From: an uncultured Bacteroidales bacterium
GTDB taxonomy: Bacteria; Bacteroidota; Bacteroidia; Bacteroidales; F082
Length of the DNA stretch: 64,000 nt
Assembly: GCA_946408345.1 (NCBI GenBank)
Contig: CAMJRR010000005.1
Span: forward strand, 62,001 to 126,000
Direction: 5' to 3'
Part shown: positions 8,589 to 18,400 of the stretch, piece by piece
How positions within the stretch are numbered: position 1 is the stretch's first letter
How the letters are laid out: each line of letters begins with the position of its first letter
The notes under the pieces: generated by a model
Database searches by the model: none
What the model was told of the DNA's origin: nothing
What the model saw: only the letters and a program-made list of their open reading frames with translations
Program-made: the position numbers and the translations under genes

Positions 8589-8650
8589 TTCAGAAAGCAT
8601 GTCATCCCCACGTCGGCCTGTGCGGTGGCATGGGATCTATGCTTTCTGAA
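8589..8650. repeat. Family-1 palindrome, copy C, intergenic
   Basis: Inverse orientation to copies A and B: GTCATCCC (8601-8608), 23-base middle, GGGATCT (8632-8638). Outer arms TTCAGAAAGCAT (8589-8600) and ATGCTTTCTGAA (8639-8650) are perfectly complementary over 12 bp. It lies between rnc and the IPExxxVDY gene and could act as a terminator hairpin there. Confidence 0.8.
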
Positions 8651-8682
8651 GCCGTCCAAAAAGGTTATTGCTTCTTTGAATC

Positions 8683-8737
8683 GCCTCCTATAGATTCCCA
8701 CCTACCCACCGGCCTACGTTGGAATGACATAGGAGGC
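8683..8737. repeat. Family-1 palindrome, copy D, intergenic
   Basis: Core AGATTCC (8692-8698), 22-base middle, GGAATGAC (8721-8728). Outer arms GCCTCCTAT (8683-8691) and ATAGGAGGC (8729-8737) are perfectly complementary over 9 bp and differ from those of copies A, B and C. Located just past the rnc stop. Confidence 0.8.
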
Positions 8738-8758
8738 TGGCTTTGTAGGGCTATAAAG

Positions 8759-9484
8759 TCAATCCTCGCCAAACAAAAGTTTCCAAGTCTTTTCGGCGGC
8801 CAATTGCTCGGCACCGCGGATGGAGCGGTCGATGGCATCGGCGTAAGGTTGCTCATCGATGATGATCTGGACGTGGAACTGTTTCTTATGCCCCTCGCCT
8901 ATCTCCTCCAACATCTTGAACACGGTGATTTTTTTCTGCTTTTGCGACCATTCGAGGAGCTTGCTCTTGAAGTTGACGTCGGTCTGTTGCAGCTCATCGA
9001 TGTCGATATGCACCTTGACGATGCGATCGATGATGATGTGCTTGGCGAAGTTGAAACCCTTATCAAGATAGATGGCACCCATGAGGGCTTCGAAGGCATT
9101 GCCACCCATCGAACGGGCATTGTTACCCATATCGGCGGAATGGCGGATATAGGCACCAAAGCCCAGTTTTTCCGACAACTTGTTGAGGGAAACACGACTC
9201 ACAATGCGGGAACGCATCTCGGTGAGGAAGCCTTCGGGTTGGGTGGGATAAGTGTGGAAGAGATAATCGGCCACGACAGTGCTTAGCACGGCATCGCCGA
9301 GATATTCCATGCGCTCATTGCTGACGTGATAGTTACCCACCGTCTCGGCGGCCACCGATTTATGGGTAAAGGCCACGCGATACAAGGCGATGTTTTTTGG
9401 ATAAAAGCCAAAAATGTTGTGGATATATTCGTAAAGCTCCTTGTCCTGAGGGTCTTTAGGGCTAAAAAGCGAGGGAAAAGCCAT
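8759..9484 (-). CDS. rnc: Ribonuclease III
   Basis: This double-strand-specific endoribonuclease processes rRNA precursors and other structured RNAs. The 241-residue product has the RNase III signature NERMEYLGDAVLSTVVADYL, with the acidic metal ligands of the catalytic domain, and a second acidic segment near FEALMGAIYLDKG. A C-terminal double-stranded-RNA-binding domain covers roughly residues 165-240 (FKSKLLEWSQKQKK start). Length is normal for the family. It lies 7 bases downstream of fabF on the same strand and closes an acpP-fabF-rnc operon, a common order in bacteria. Confidence 0.95.
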   Translation of the reverse strand: MAFPSLFSPKDPQDKELYEYIHNIFGFYPKNIALYRVAFTHKSVAAETVGNYHVSNERMEYLGDAVLSTVVADYLFHTYPTQPEGFLTEMRSRIVSRVSLNKLSEKLGFGAYIRHSADMGNNARSMGGNAFEALMGAIYLDKGFNFAKHIIIDRIVKVHIDIDELQQTDVNFKSKLLEWSQKQKKITVFKMLEEIGEGHKKQFHVQIIIDEQPYADAIDRSIRGAEQLAAEKTWKLLFGED

Positions 9485-9491
9485 CTTAGGA

Positions 9492-10742
9492 TTAGATTTT
9501 TTTGAAAATCAAGGTGGCGTTTTGTCCACCAAAGCCGAAGGAATTGCTGAGCGCATAGTTGATGTCGCGTTTGCGGGCTTTGTGGAAAGTGAAATCGAGG
9601 CGGCTGTCGATTTGCGGGTCGTCGTCAAAGTGGTTGATGGTGGGCGGAATGATGCCATTCTTCAGGGCCAGCACGCAAGCGATGGCCTCAACGGCACCAG
9701 CACCACCCAAAAGATGACCCGTCATCGACTTGGTGGAATTAAGGCTGATGTTGAAAGCATGGTCGCCAAACACCTCTTTGATGGCAATAGGCTCGGCCAA
9801 ATCGCCAGCAGGGGTTGAAGTGCCGTGCGTGTTGATGTGGTCGATGACCTCAGGGGCAATTTCAGCATCCTTCAAAGCACGCCGCATACTGAGTATGCCG
9901 CCCTTGCCTTCGGGATGCGGAGCCGTGATGTGGTAGGCATCGGCTGAGGCACCGCCACCTACAATCTCGGCATAAATCTTCGCGCCACGGGCCTTGGCAT
10001 GTTCGTACTCTTCCAATACGAGGCTGCCTGCACCTTCACCCATGACGAAGCCATCGCGATTGAGGTCGAAGGGACGGGAAGCGGTCATAAAATCATCATT
10101 ACGCGTTGAAAGGGCATGCATGGAATTGAAGCCGCCAATGCCGCATTCACCGATGGCCGCACCTGCGCCGCCAGCAATGACGACATCACACTTACCGTAA
10201 CGGATGTAATTAAAAGCCTCCATGATGGCATGTGCCGAAGAAGCGCAAGCCGACACGGTGGCAAAGTTGGGACCACAGAAACCGTATTTGATGGAGATGA
10301 CACCACCTGGCATGTTAGCAATGAACTTGGTAATGAGAAATGGGCTGAAACGCGGTGTGCCGTCGCCATTCACAAAGAACTCTTTCATTTCGTTGAAGAA
10401 ATGATTGACGCCACCGATGCCCGAAGTCAGAAGCACACCCACTTCGTCGAAGTCGGTGTTTTCTGGCGTGATGCCCGAGTCGGCGATGGCCTCGTCGGCG
10501 GCCACGATGTCGAACTGGGCAAACAAGTCGTATTTGCGTGCGGTCTTCTTATCGAAGAAGTCGTCGGGGTTATAGCCCTTCACCTCGCAGGCGAAATGCG
10601 TCTTGTACAAAGCAGAATCGAAACGGGTAATCTCACAGGCTCCGTTTTTACCATTCACCAATCCTTCCCAAAACTCCTTGACGGTGTTTCCGATGGGGGT
10701 AATGGCACCAAGGCCAGTGATAACTACGCGTTTCGATTCCAT
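9492..10742 (-). CDS. fabF: 3-oxoacyl-ACP synthase II (KAS II)
   Basis: The enzyme condenses malonyl-ACP with acyl-ACP in fatty-acid elongation. The 416-residue thiolase-fold protein carries the Cys-His-His set: VSACASSAHA (active-site Cys), NTHGTSTPAGD and SMTGHLLGGAGA, and ends with NSFGFGGQNATLIF, all hallmarks of FabF. The length matches the family. It lies 32 bases downstream of acpP, which encodes its carrier protein, and 7 bases upstream of rnc, so the three are almost certainly cotranscribed. Confidence 0.96.
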   Translation of the reverse strand: MESKRVVITGLGAITPIGNTVKEFWEGLVNGKNGACEITRFDSALYKTHFACEVKGYNPDDFFDKKTARKYDLFAQFDIVAADEAIADSGITPENTDFDEVGVLLTSGIGGVNHFFNEMKEFFVNGDGTPRFSPFLITKFIANMPGGVISIKYGFCGPNFATVSACASSAHAIMEAFNYIRYGKCDVVIAGGAGAAIGECGIGGFNSMHALSTRNDDFMTASRPFDLNRDGFVMGEGAGSLVLEEYEHAKARGAKIYAEIVGGGASADAYHITAPHPEGKGGILSMRRALKDAEIAPEVIDHINTHGTSTPAGDLAEPIAIKEVFGDHAFNISLNSTKSMTGHLLGGAGAVEAIACVLALKNGIIPPTINHFDDDPQIDSRLDFTFHKARKRDINYALSNSFGFGGQNATLIFKKI

Positions 10743-10774
10743 AAAAAAGTTTTATTTCTCTAAATTAATGGAAA

Positions 10775-11020
10775 TCAGTTGTTTTCGGCACGCATCTTTT
10801 CGATGAGTTTCACAACGTCGCCCACAGTTTGGATGTTTTCCTGCTGGTCGTCCGGGATGGAGAGGTTGAAGCTCTTTTCAAATTCCATCATCAGTTCGAC
10901 GGTGTCCAGTGAATCGGCACCCAGGTCGTTGGTGAAGCTGGCTTCCATAGTGACTTCCGAAGGATCCACGCCGAGTTTCTCAGCAATGATCGGAACGATT
11001 TCATTCAAAATTTCTTGCAT
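10775..11020 (-). CDS. acpP: Acyl carrier protein
   Basis: An 81-residue acidic helical protein that carries growing acyl chains on a phosphopantetheine arm. The attachment serine lies in [16 protein letters not shown], the universal DSL motif. I start it at the ATG at 11020 (MQEILNEIV); a TTG at 11029 would add three residues. Two minus-strand -7 boxes lie upstream (11052-11059 and 11169-11176), so it may have two promoters. It heads the acpP-fabF-rnc operon. Confidence 0.95.
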   Translation of the reverse strand: MQEILNEIVPIIAEKLGVDPSEVTMEASFTNDLGADSLDTVELMMEFEKSFNLSIPDDQQENIQTVGDVVKLIEKMRAENN

Positions 11021-11051
11021 AGTTTTCAATTTTTAGTTGATAAATAGGCCG

Positions 11052-11059
11052 CAAAGATA
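11052..11059 (-). promoter_or_regulatory. -7 box TATCTTTG for acpP (proximal)
   Basis: Minus-strand TATCTTTG, 31 bases upstream of the acpP ATG. Confidence 0.5.
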
Positions 11060-11168
11060 AGACTTATTTCCCTTTCAAAAGCAAATTTTTTATCAATAAA
11101 ATGATAATCAATCGTTTAAAAAAGAACGTCGGCCTTTCTTGTGACCAATAATAACTCGTTTTCGGCGG

Positions 11169-11176
11169 CAAAGGTA
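11169..11176 (-). promoter_or_regulatory. -7 box TACCTTTG, possible distal acpP promoter
   Basis: Minus-strand TACCTTTG, about 150 bases upstream of acpP. It would give a long leader of about 140 bases or a separate short RNA. No convincing gene lies between the two boxes. Confidence 0.4.
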
Positions 11177-11285
11177 CAACTTTTTTTTATTACGACGTTT
11201 TTTTTCGGTTTTTTGGGTGGTTTCGAAATAAAAACATCCCAATTCAATTGAAACTTCGTAATTTTACCCCCTCAAACGAAACACC

Positions 11286-14171
11286 ATGGAAAACACAGAT
11301 AAAAAACTCTTCCTCTTAGATGCCTACGCACTGATATACAGGGCTTTCTTCGCCATGAGCAAGAACCCTCGGATGAACTCGAAAGGCCTCAACACTTCGG
11401 CAGTGATGGGCTTCTTGAACTCACTTTACGAGATTCTGCAGAAAGAGAAACCCACCCACATCGGTGTGGCCTTCGACGTGTCTGGCACCGCCCAGCGACA
11501 GGCCGAATACAGCGAATACAAAGCCAATCGCGAGAAAATGCCCGACGACCTGCGCAACTCCATACCTTATATTATTAGACTCATCGAGGCCTTCAACATT
11601 CCCGTCTACGGCGTGGAAGGCTACGAGGCCGACGATGTCATCGGCACACTTTCGAAAAAAGCGGAACAACAAGGCTTTACAACTTATATGATGACCCCCG
11701 ATAAGGACTTTGGACAATTGGTGACTGACAAAATTTTGCTTTATAAACCCGCCAAATTCGGCGAGCCGGCACAGGTGTGGGGACCGAAAGAAGTCTGTGA
11801 ACGCTATGGCATACAAGAACCCAAGCAACTCATCGACATCCTCGGCCTTTGGGGCGATGCCGCCGACAACATCCCAGGCATACCGGGCATTGGGGAGAAG
11901 ACCGCCGCGCAGTTGGTGCAGAAATACGGCAGCGTGGAAAATCTCATCGCCCATGCTGACGAGCTGAAAGGCAAACAAAAGGAAAACGTCATCAACTTCG
12001 CTGAACAAGGATTGATGTCGAAGGCCTTGGCCACCATTAATCTGGAAGTGCCTGTCGAATTCAACGAAGAAGAACTGAAAGCCAAGGAACCCGATGTGCC
12101 AGCACTGATGGCTTTGTTTGAGGAACTGGAGTTTAGGACCTTCGCCAAACGCTTTTTGGAGGATTATAAGGGTAAGCATGGGGTTGACTTTCCCCTGCCC
12201 CCCTCTCAGAGGGAGAATACGAATGCCCCCTCTGAAAAGGGAGCAGGCCAACCCACAGGGGCTTCGGGAGGGAGTCAACAACCGGACCTGTTCTCCTCTA
12301 ACGAGACCTTAGACCTCTTCAACCAAGGCGACAACAACGGTCTGCTGGAGTTTTCCGACAAGGACTCGGCCAAGACGGTACCGCATGACTATAAACTTGT
12401 TGAAAGCGATGCCGACATTAAGGCTTTGACGGACTTGCTGTCCAAACAAAAACAGTTTGTCTTCGACACCGAAACCACCAATATTGATGTATATTCCGCT
12501 GAATTGGTTGGTCTTTCCTTTGCCATCAAAGCGCACGAGGCGTGGTATCTGTCCATGCCCGCCGAGCGCGAGGAATGCCAGAAGAAACTAGAGTTGCTGC
12601 GACCTTTGTTTGAAAACGAAAATATCCTGAAAATCGGGCAGAACCTGAAATACGACATCTCCATGCTGGCGCAATACGGCATCAGCGTGAAAGGCCCGAT
12701 GTTCGACACCATGCTGGCGCATTACCTCATCGAGCCCGAGCAACGTCATAACATGGACTACCTCGCCGAGGTCTACCTCAACTACCTCACCATCCCGATT
12801 GAAGACCTTATCGGCAAAGGAAGGATGCAAAAAACCATGCGCGAGGTGCCTGTGGAATTGGTGAAGGAATATGCCGCCGAGGATGCCGACATCACGCTGC
12901 AACTCTATGAAAAGCTTTTGCCTTTGCTGAAAGAAAACGGTGTGGAAAAACTGTTTTACGAGATTGAGATGCCACTGGTACCCGTGCTCAGTCGCATGGA
13001 GGCCAACGGTGTGAAGATCGACACGGAAAATCTACAGCAAATCAGTGAAGAATTTGGCCGTCAGATACGGAAGATTGAGGAAGAAATCTACAAAGCCGCT
13101 GGTATGCCTTTCAACATCGCCTCACCTAAACAGTTGGGTGAAGTCCTTTTTGAGAAACTGAAAATCGACGAGAAAGCCAAGAAAACCAAGACGGGACAAT
13201 ATGCCACGGGCGAAGATGTCTTGCAGAAACTGTCGCATAAGCACCCCATCATCCAGATGATTTTGGATTATCGTTCGTTCACGAAGCTGAAATCAACCTA
13301 TCTCGATGCACTGCCTGCTTTGGTCAACCCGAAGGACGGGCTGATTCACACCTCTTACAACCAAGCCGTTACGGCTACAGGGCGCTTGAGTTCCAACAAC
13401 CCCAACCTGCAAAATATCCCCGTGCGCACCGAGAAAGGCCGCGAGATACGTCGCGCCTTTGTGCCGCGTAGCGAGGCATACACCCTCCTTGCCGCCGACT
13501 ATAGCCAAATCGAGTTGCGCATCATCGCCCATCTGAGTCAAGACCCTGCCATGGTGAACGACTTCAACCTCGGCCACGACATCCATGCTGCCACGGCGGC
13601 CAAGGTGTTCCATGTGCCGATGGAACAAGTCACCAAGGAGCAACGCAGCCGTGCCAAGGCCGTCAACTTCGGTATCATCTATGGCATGTCGGCTTTCGGT
13701 CTGGCCGAACGCATGGAGCTCTCGCGAAGCGAGGCCGCCGACATCATCAAGAAATACTTCGAGGAGTACGCAGGCATCAAGGAATACATGAACCGCAGCA
13801 TTGCCTTAGCGCGTGAACGCGGTTATGCCGAGACCATTTTAGGCCGCCGCCGTTATTTGCGCGACATCAACGGCGCGAACAGCGTGGTGCGCGGCTTTGC
13901 CGAACGCAACGCAATCAACGCGCCCATCCAAGGCAGCTCCGCCGACATGATCAAAATCGCCATGATTGGCATCCATCAGGAGCTGGAACGTCTAAAGATG
14001 CAGTCGAAGATGATCCTTCAGGTGCACGACGAATTGGTCTTTGATGCGCATCTTGATGAACTCGATGCCCTAAAAGCTATCGTTCAGGATAAAATGGTGA
14101 ATGCCTTGCCGCTCTCAGTGCCTGTAATCGTAGAGATGAACACTGGAGCCAACTGGTTAGAGGCGCATTAA
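11286..14171 (+). CDS. polA: DNA polymerase I
   Basis: This replication and repair polymerase removes RNA primers and fills gaps. The 961-residue protein has a 5'-3' exonuclease domain (about 1-290; LLDAYALIYRAFFAM, GYEADDVIGTL, PGIPGIGEKTA). A 3'-5' exonuclease domain follows (about 365-555; the FDTETT metal motif is present, so proofreading looks intact). The polymerase domain holds AADYSQIELRIIAHL and QVHDELVFDA. Residues about 300-332 are a low-complexity linker (GVDFPLPPSQREN onward) encoded by a 97-base palindromic repeat inserted in frame between the first two domains. It overlaps the convergent mnmA gene by four bases. The upstream promoter is weak (TAATTTTA at 11259-11266). Confidence 0.96.
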   Translation: MENTDKKLFLLDAYALIYRAFFAMSKNPRMNSKGLNTSAVMGFLNSLYEILQKEKPTHIGVAFDVSGTAQRQAEYSEYKANREKMPDDLRNSIPYIIRLIEAFNIPVYGVEGYEADDVIGTLSKKAEQQGFTTYMMTPDKDFGQLVTDKILLYKPAKFGEPAQVWGPKEVCERYGIQEPKQLIDILGLWGDAADNIPGIPGIGEKTAAQLVQKYGSVENLIAHADELKGKQKENVINFAEQGLMSKALATINLEVPVEFNEEELKAKEPDVPALMALFEELEFRTFAKRFLEDYKGKHGVDFPLPPSQRENTNAPSEKGAGQPTGASGGSQQPDLFSSNETLDLFNQGDNNGLLEFSDKDSAKTVPHDYKLVESDADIKALTDLLSKQKQFVFDTETTNIDVYSAELVGLSFAIKAHEAWYLSMPAEREECQKKLELLRPLFENENILKIGQNLKYDISMLAQYGISVKGPMFDTMLAHYLIEPEQRHNMDYLAEVYLNYLTIPIEDLIGKGRMQKTMREVPVELVKEYAAEDADITLQLYEKLLPLLKENGVEKLFYEIEMPLVPVLSRMEANGVKIDTENLQQISEEFGRQIRKIEEEIYKAAGMPFNIASPKQLGEVLFEKLKIDEKAKKTKTGQYATGEDVLQKLSHKHPIIQMILDYRSFTKLKSTYLDALPALVNPKDGLIHTSYNQAVTATGRLSSNNPNLQNIPVRTEKGREIRRAFVPRSEAYTLLAADYSQIELRIIAHLSQDPAMVNDFNLGHDIHAATAAKVFHVPMEQVTKEQRSRAKAVNFGIIYGMSAFGLAERMELSRSEAADIIKKYFEEYAGIKEYMNRSIALARERGYAETILGRRRYLRDINGANSVVRGFAERNAINAPIQGSSADMIKIAMIGIHQELERLKMQSKMILQVHDELVFDAHLDELDALKAIVQDKMVNALPLSVPVIVEMNTGANWLEAH
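12183..12279 (+). repeat. In-frame palindromic repeat in the polA linker
   Basis: Bounded by GTTGACT (12183-12189) and AGTCAAC (12273-12279). Inside are CCCTCTCAGAGGG and CCCCCTCTGAAAAGGG, themselves short palindromes, plus GC-rich arms. The composition is unlike the rest of polA. It encodes a Pro/Gly/Ser/Gln-rich linker and keeps the frame. Confidence 0.7.
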
Positions 14172-15247
14172 TCCGTAGTGTCAGCCTCGCAAATCACTCC
14201 GCTGCCGATGACATAGGGTTCTGTCTCATGATACACCACACCAAACTGTCCGGGTGCCACGCCTGAGATGGCCACTTCTGATTCAATATCCGCACCACGC
14301 TCCGTGAGGTGAATCGTACCGTAAGTGAATTCCGGTTGATGTCGAATCTTGAATCGGACGCGCTGACCGTCGACAAACTGCAAGGCAGGGTTCATCGGCT
14401 GCAAGTCGCCCAAAGGAACGATGTTGGTGTATTGCGCCACGGGGTCGTAGCCCTGCGACACATAAACGATGTTGTTCGGGATATCTTTCTTCACCACAAA
14501 CCACGGTCCGCCGCCAAGACCCAAACCTTTGCGCTGTCCGATGGTATGGAACCAGAAGCCCTTGTGACGGCCTAATTTCTTGCCGGTTTCCAGTTCCACG
14601 ATGTCGCCAGGCATCTCGCCGAGGTATTCGCGGATATAGTCGTTGTAATTAATCTTACCCAAAAAACAAATCCCTTGACTGTCGTGACGTTCGGCACTCG
14701 GCAGTTTATATTGGGCGGCCAAACGACGCACTTCAGGTTTGGGAAGGTCGCCAATGGGAAAGATGACTTTGCTCAGCTGGGCATAGGTGATGCGGCCCAA
14801 GAAATAAGTCTGGTCCTTGAAGGTGTCGGCAGCTGTGCCAAGCCAAAAGACACCGTTCTCGTCTTCCCACGAGCGAGCGTAATGTCCTGTGGCGATTTTG
14901 TCGAAGTTATGGCCCTCCTTCTCTTCAAAAGCACCTAACTTAATCCAGCGGTTGCACATCACGTCGGGGTTGGGGGTGAGGCCTTTGCGCACCATCTCCA
15001 TGGTGTAGCGACCGACGGTCTCGAAATACTCATGCTGCAAATCCACGATGTCGAACTTGCAGCCGTATTTCTTGGCGATATAGGTCGTGATTTCGATATC
15101 TTCCTCCGACGGGCAGCTTGACAGGTCTTCCTTTCCTTCCATACCTATTTTAATATAGAAGATATGCGGGTCGTAGCCCTGCTCTTTCAGCAGCGGCACC
15201 ACCACGGAGCTGTCGACGCCCCCCGAAACCAATGCAGCGATATTCAT
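14168..15247 (-). CDS. mnmA: tRNA-specific 2-thiouridylase MnmA
   Basis: The enzyme inserts sulfur at C2 of the wobble uridine in tRNAs for Glu, Gln and Lys. The 359-residue product starts MNIAALVSGGVDSSV, the ATP-pyrophosphatase P-loop. It has the catalytic cysteine in NPDVMCNRWIK and the second cysteine in SQGICFLGKINY, then a beta-barrel C-terminal domain. The P-loop begins at residue 6, so the start at 15247 is fixed, and the -7 box TACTTTTG ends only five bases before it. The transcript is therefore probably leaderless. It overlaps the 3' end of polA by four bases. Confidence 0.95.
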   Translation of the reverse strand: MNIAALVSGGVDSSVVVPLLKEQGYDPHIFYIKIGMEGKEDLSSCPSEEDIEITTYIAKKYGCKFDIVDLQHEYFETVGRYTMEMVRKGLTPNPDVMCNRWIKLGAFEEKEGHNFDKIATGHYARSWEDENGVFWLGTAADTFKDQTYFLGRITYAQLSKVIFPIGDLPKPEVRRLAAQYKLPSAERHDSQGICFLGKINYNDYIREYLGEMPGDIVELETGKKLGRHKGFWFHTIGQRKGLGLGGGPWFVVKKDIPNNIVYVSQGYDPVAQYTNIVPLGDLQPMNPALQFVDGQRVRFKIRHQPEFTYGTIHLTERGADIESEVAISGVAPGQFGVVYHETEPYVIGSGVICEADTTD

Positions 15248-15252
15248 GGCTG

Positions 15253-15260
15253 CAAAAGTA
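15253..15260 (-). promoter_or_regulatory. -7 box TACTTTTG for mnmA, leaderless arrangement
   Basis: Minus-strand TACTTTTG, with five bases (CAGCC) between its last G and the ATG. Confidence 0.55.
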
Positions 15261-15341
15261 CGTTTTTTCCCGAAAAAACAATTAAAATGAGGCCTTTGAA
15301 AATTATTTTTTCGCCTGTGTAAAAGTTATAATTTTTTTCTC

Positions 15342-15349
15342 TAATTTTG
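15342..15349 (+). promoter_or_regulatory. -7 box TAATTTTG for the 1255-residue T9SS protein
   Basis: TAATTTTG about 95 bases upstream of the ATG at 15445. The leader is A/C-rich with many CAA triplets. Confidence 0.45.
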
Positions 15350-15444
15350 CACCCGCTTTGAACGACCCCTAAAGGTATAACTAAAAAGCTGAAATACAAT
15401 CAAATAACATAATACAAATCATCAAAAAACAACAAAACAACAAA

Positions 15445-18400
15445 ATGAAAAGGAGATTTACAATCTTAACCGCAGCCTTCGCGCTGCTCGCGTTCCTCGC
15501 CATCCCGATGGGGATGAGGGGACAAACAAGCGTAACCTGGCCTGGAACAACTGCTCTTCCTGGTACGGCTACTGCTGTTGCGAACGACCAGAATGTTACC
15601 ATTATGGTTTCGGCTACCAACACTTATTCGAATCCTATTCGTATCTATGCCAACACCACGGTTACGATTAATGCTTTGAACAACGCTAAGATTTTGAGTG
15701 TTGCTTATGAAGCTTCTTCTACGGGTAATTATGTCACAAATGCTCAGAATGCCACGGTTACGCCTAATGTCACTCCTACGGTTAGCGGCAAGATTGTGAC
15801 TTGGACATACACCGAATCTGCAAATGTTACGGAATTTACTTTTACTCCGAGTGCTCAAACAAGAAGCAATGGTATTACGATATCTTACATTATACCAGGT
15901 GCTACTCCCACTTGTGCTACTCCTACCTTCAGCCCCGCCGCTGGCACCTACACCCAAGCCCAAAACGTGAGCATCAACTGCTCCACCGATGGTGCCACGA
16001 TTTATTACACCATCGATGGTAACGATCCTACCACAAACAGCTCGGTTTATTCTGGAGCTATCAATGTTAGCACTAATACGACCATTAAGGCCATGGCCAC
16101 TGCTACTGGTTACGACAACAGCGCTGTCGCCACTGCCGAATACGCTTTCATCACTTTGGAACATGCCGGCACCTTGGAAGATCCTTACTCTGTGGCTGAT
16201 GCCCGCGCCGCCATTGATGCCAACGCTGGTACACAAGGCGTGTATGCCACGGGTATTGTCTCTGCGATTGTAACAGCTTATGATGCTGGATTCCACAATG
16301 TCACCTTCAACATGGTTGATGAAGCAGGTGATGAAGTCTTCCTGCAAGCCTACCGTTGCGGTGGCGATGAAGCTGCCAATGTTGCCGTTGGCGATGTTGC
16401 CGTGGTTTATGGTAATTTGACCTATCATTCTGCCAGTGGAACATACGAATTCGGTCAAGGATGCCAACTGGTTTCTCTGACCCATCCTGTCATTACCACT
16501 CCAGTTGTCACTGTCACTCCCAACACCATCGATGCACCTTTTGCTGGTGCTGACGGCACGCTTACATTAACATACGAAAACATCGAAGAATTCATCAGCT
16601 TCGATTACTATTTCTGCGATGCCAATGGCAACGAACTTGAAGATACTGATCCTGATTATCCTGGTGACTGGATTTATGCTGAAATCAATGATGAAAATGA
16701 TGCTTACACACTCGATTACATCATCGACGCCAACCAAGGCGAAGCTCGCACGGCTTACATCAAGGTTTATACCTTTGATGATAATGAGGAAGAAGTTTAT
16801 GCTATCGTCACTGTCAACCAAGAAGCATACGTGGCTCCCACATACGCTGAACTGCCCTTCTCATTTAACGGCGGTAAGGCTGACATCGAAGAGACTGATG
16901 GCCTTTCTCAAGAAGGTCTCGGCACCGACTATGCCAGCGCTCCCAAACTGAAATTCGACGGTGCTGGCGACTGGTTGCTGCTCCAATTCGACGAGCGTCC
17001 TGGCACACTTACTTTCGACATCAAGGGAAACAGCTTTAGCGGCGGCACTTTCAAAGTTCAAACTTCTGCTGACGGCGTGTCCTACTCCGATTTGGAAACT
17101 TATACTACATTTGGCAATAATGAAACTTTAGAGGAAATATTTGACAACTTGGATGAAAATGTCCGTTACATCAAGTGGATTTATACCAATAAAGTCAGTG
17201 GCAATGTCGGTTTGGGCAACATCGCTCTTGCTGAATACGTAGCTCCTGTTCTTGTGGCCTCCATTACTGTTAATCCCGATGTGGTTGAATTGGATGCCGA
17301 AGAACACGACGGCACTTTGGATCTCACCTACGAAAACCTGACTATTACCGAGATGTCCGATTTCGATATTCAGTTCTGCGATGCCAACGGTGATGAACTG
17401 AGCGAAGAACCTGACTGGATTGAGGTTCTGGTGGCCGGACAAGACCCTGAAATTGGTGAAGGCTATGTGGTTTCGTACTATATGGTGGAAAACGAAGGTA
17501 CTGATGCCCGTACGGCATACTTCAAGGTTTACGCTATGGATGACGAAACCAACCTGGTCTATTCTAACCTCGTCACCATCAGCCAAGCCGCTCCTGTTGC
17601 CCCTGTCACAGGTGACAAGTACGTCAAAGTGACCTCTACAGCTGATCTTACCAGTGGTCAATACCTCATTGTTTATGCAGAAGGCTCTGTTGCTTTTGAC
17701 GGTAGTTTGGAGACTTTGGATGCGGCTAGCAATACAATCGAAGTGACCATCAACGATGATGAAATTGGTATTACTAATATAACTACTGCTTCTGAATTTA
17801 CTATAGATGTTACCGCAGGTACCATCATGAGTGCAAGCGGATACTATATCGGCCAAACTTCGGATGCAAACGGATTGGCTTCAAGCACTACAACTGCATA
17901 TACAAACACAATTTCGTTCGACGAAGATGGTAATGCAAATATTGTTTCGGAAGGTGCTTATTTGCGCTACAATAGTGCCAGCAATCAAACACGCTTCCGT
18001 TACTATAAGAGCTCGTCATACACGAACCAAAAGGCCATCCAACTCTACAAGAAAGTTGGTGCTGAGCCTGCCACCGAGACCCACACCCTCACCATCAACG
18101 GCTACCAGAATGACGAAAACGAAGGTGGCTACGCCCTCATCGCTTCGCCCGTCAATGTGAATCCTGCCACTATTGGCATGACCACCGGCGACTTCGACCT
18201 CTACTACTTCGACGAGAGCCAAGAGCTGGAATGGCGCAACTATGAAGCCACTCCTTTCAACCTCGTTCCTGGTACGGGCTACCTCTATGCCAAGAAGTCC
18301 ACTACCGAAGGTGAAACCTTCAGCTTTGAGCTTACCGGCACACCTTATAGCGGCAATGGAATGGTTGACTTGACTTACACAGAAAATGCTGAATTTGCTG

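Noticed and set aside
8741..8755. TTTGTAGGGCT near the rnc stop as another copy of the GTAGGGCTGTC element
   Set aside because: Only 10-11 bases match and neither arm nor partner is present, so it is too short to call.
11041..11168. Short peptide genes in the acpP leader (minus strand)
   Set aside because: Open frames exist but lack an ATG or any conserved pattern; the RVIIGHKKGRRS stretch has no start codon in frame.
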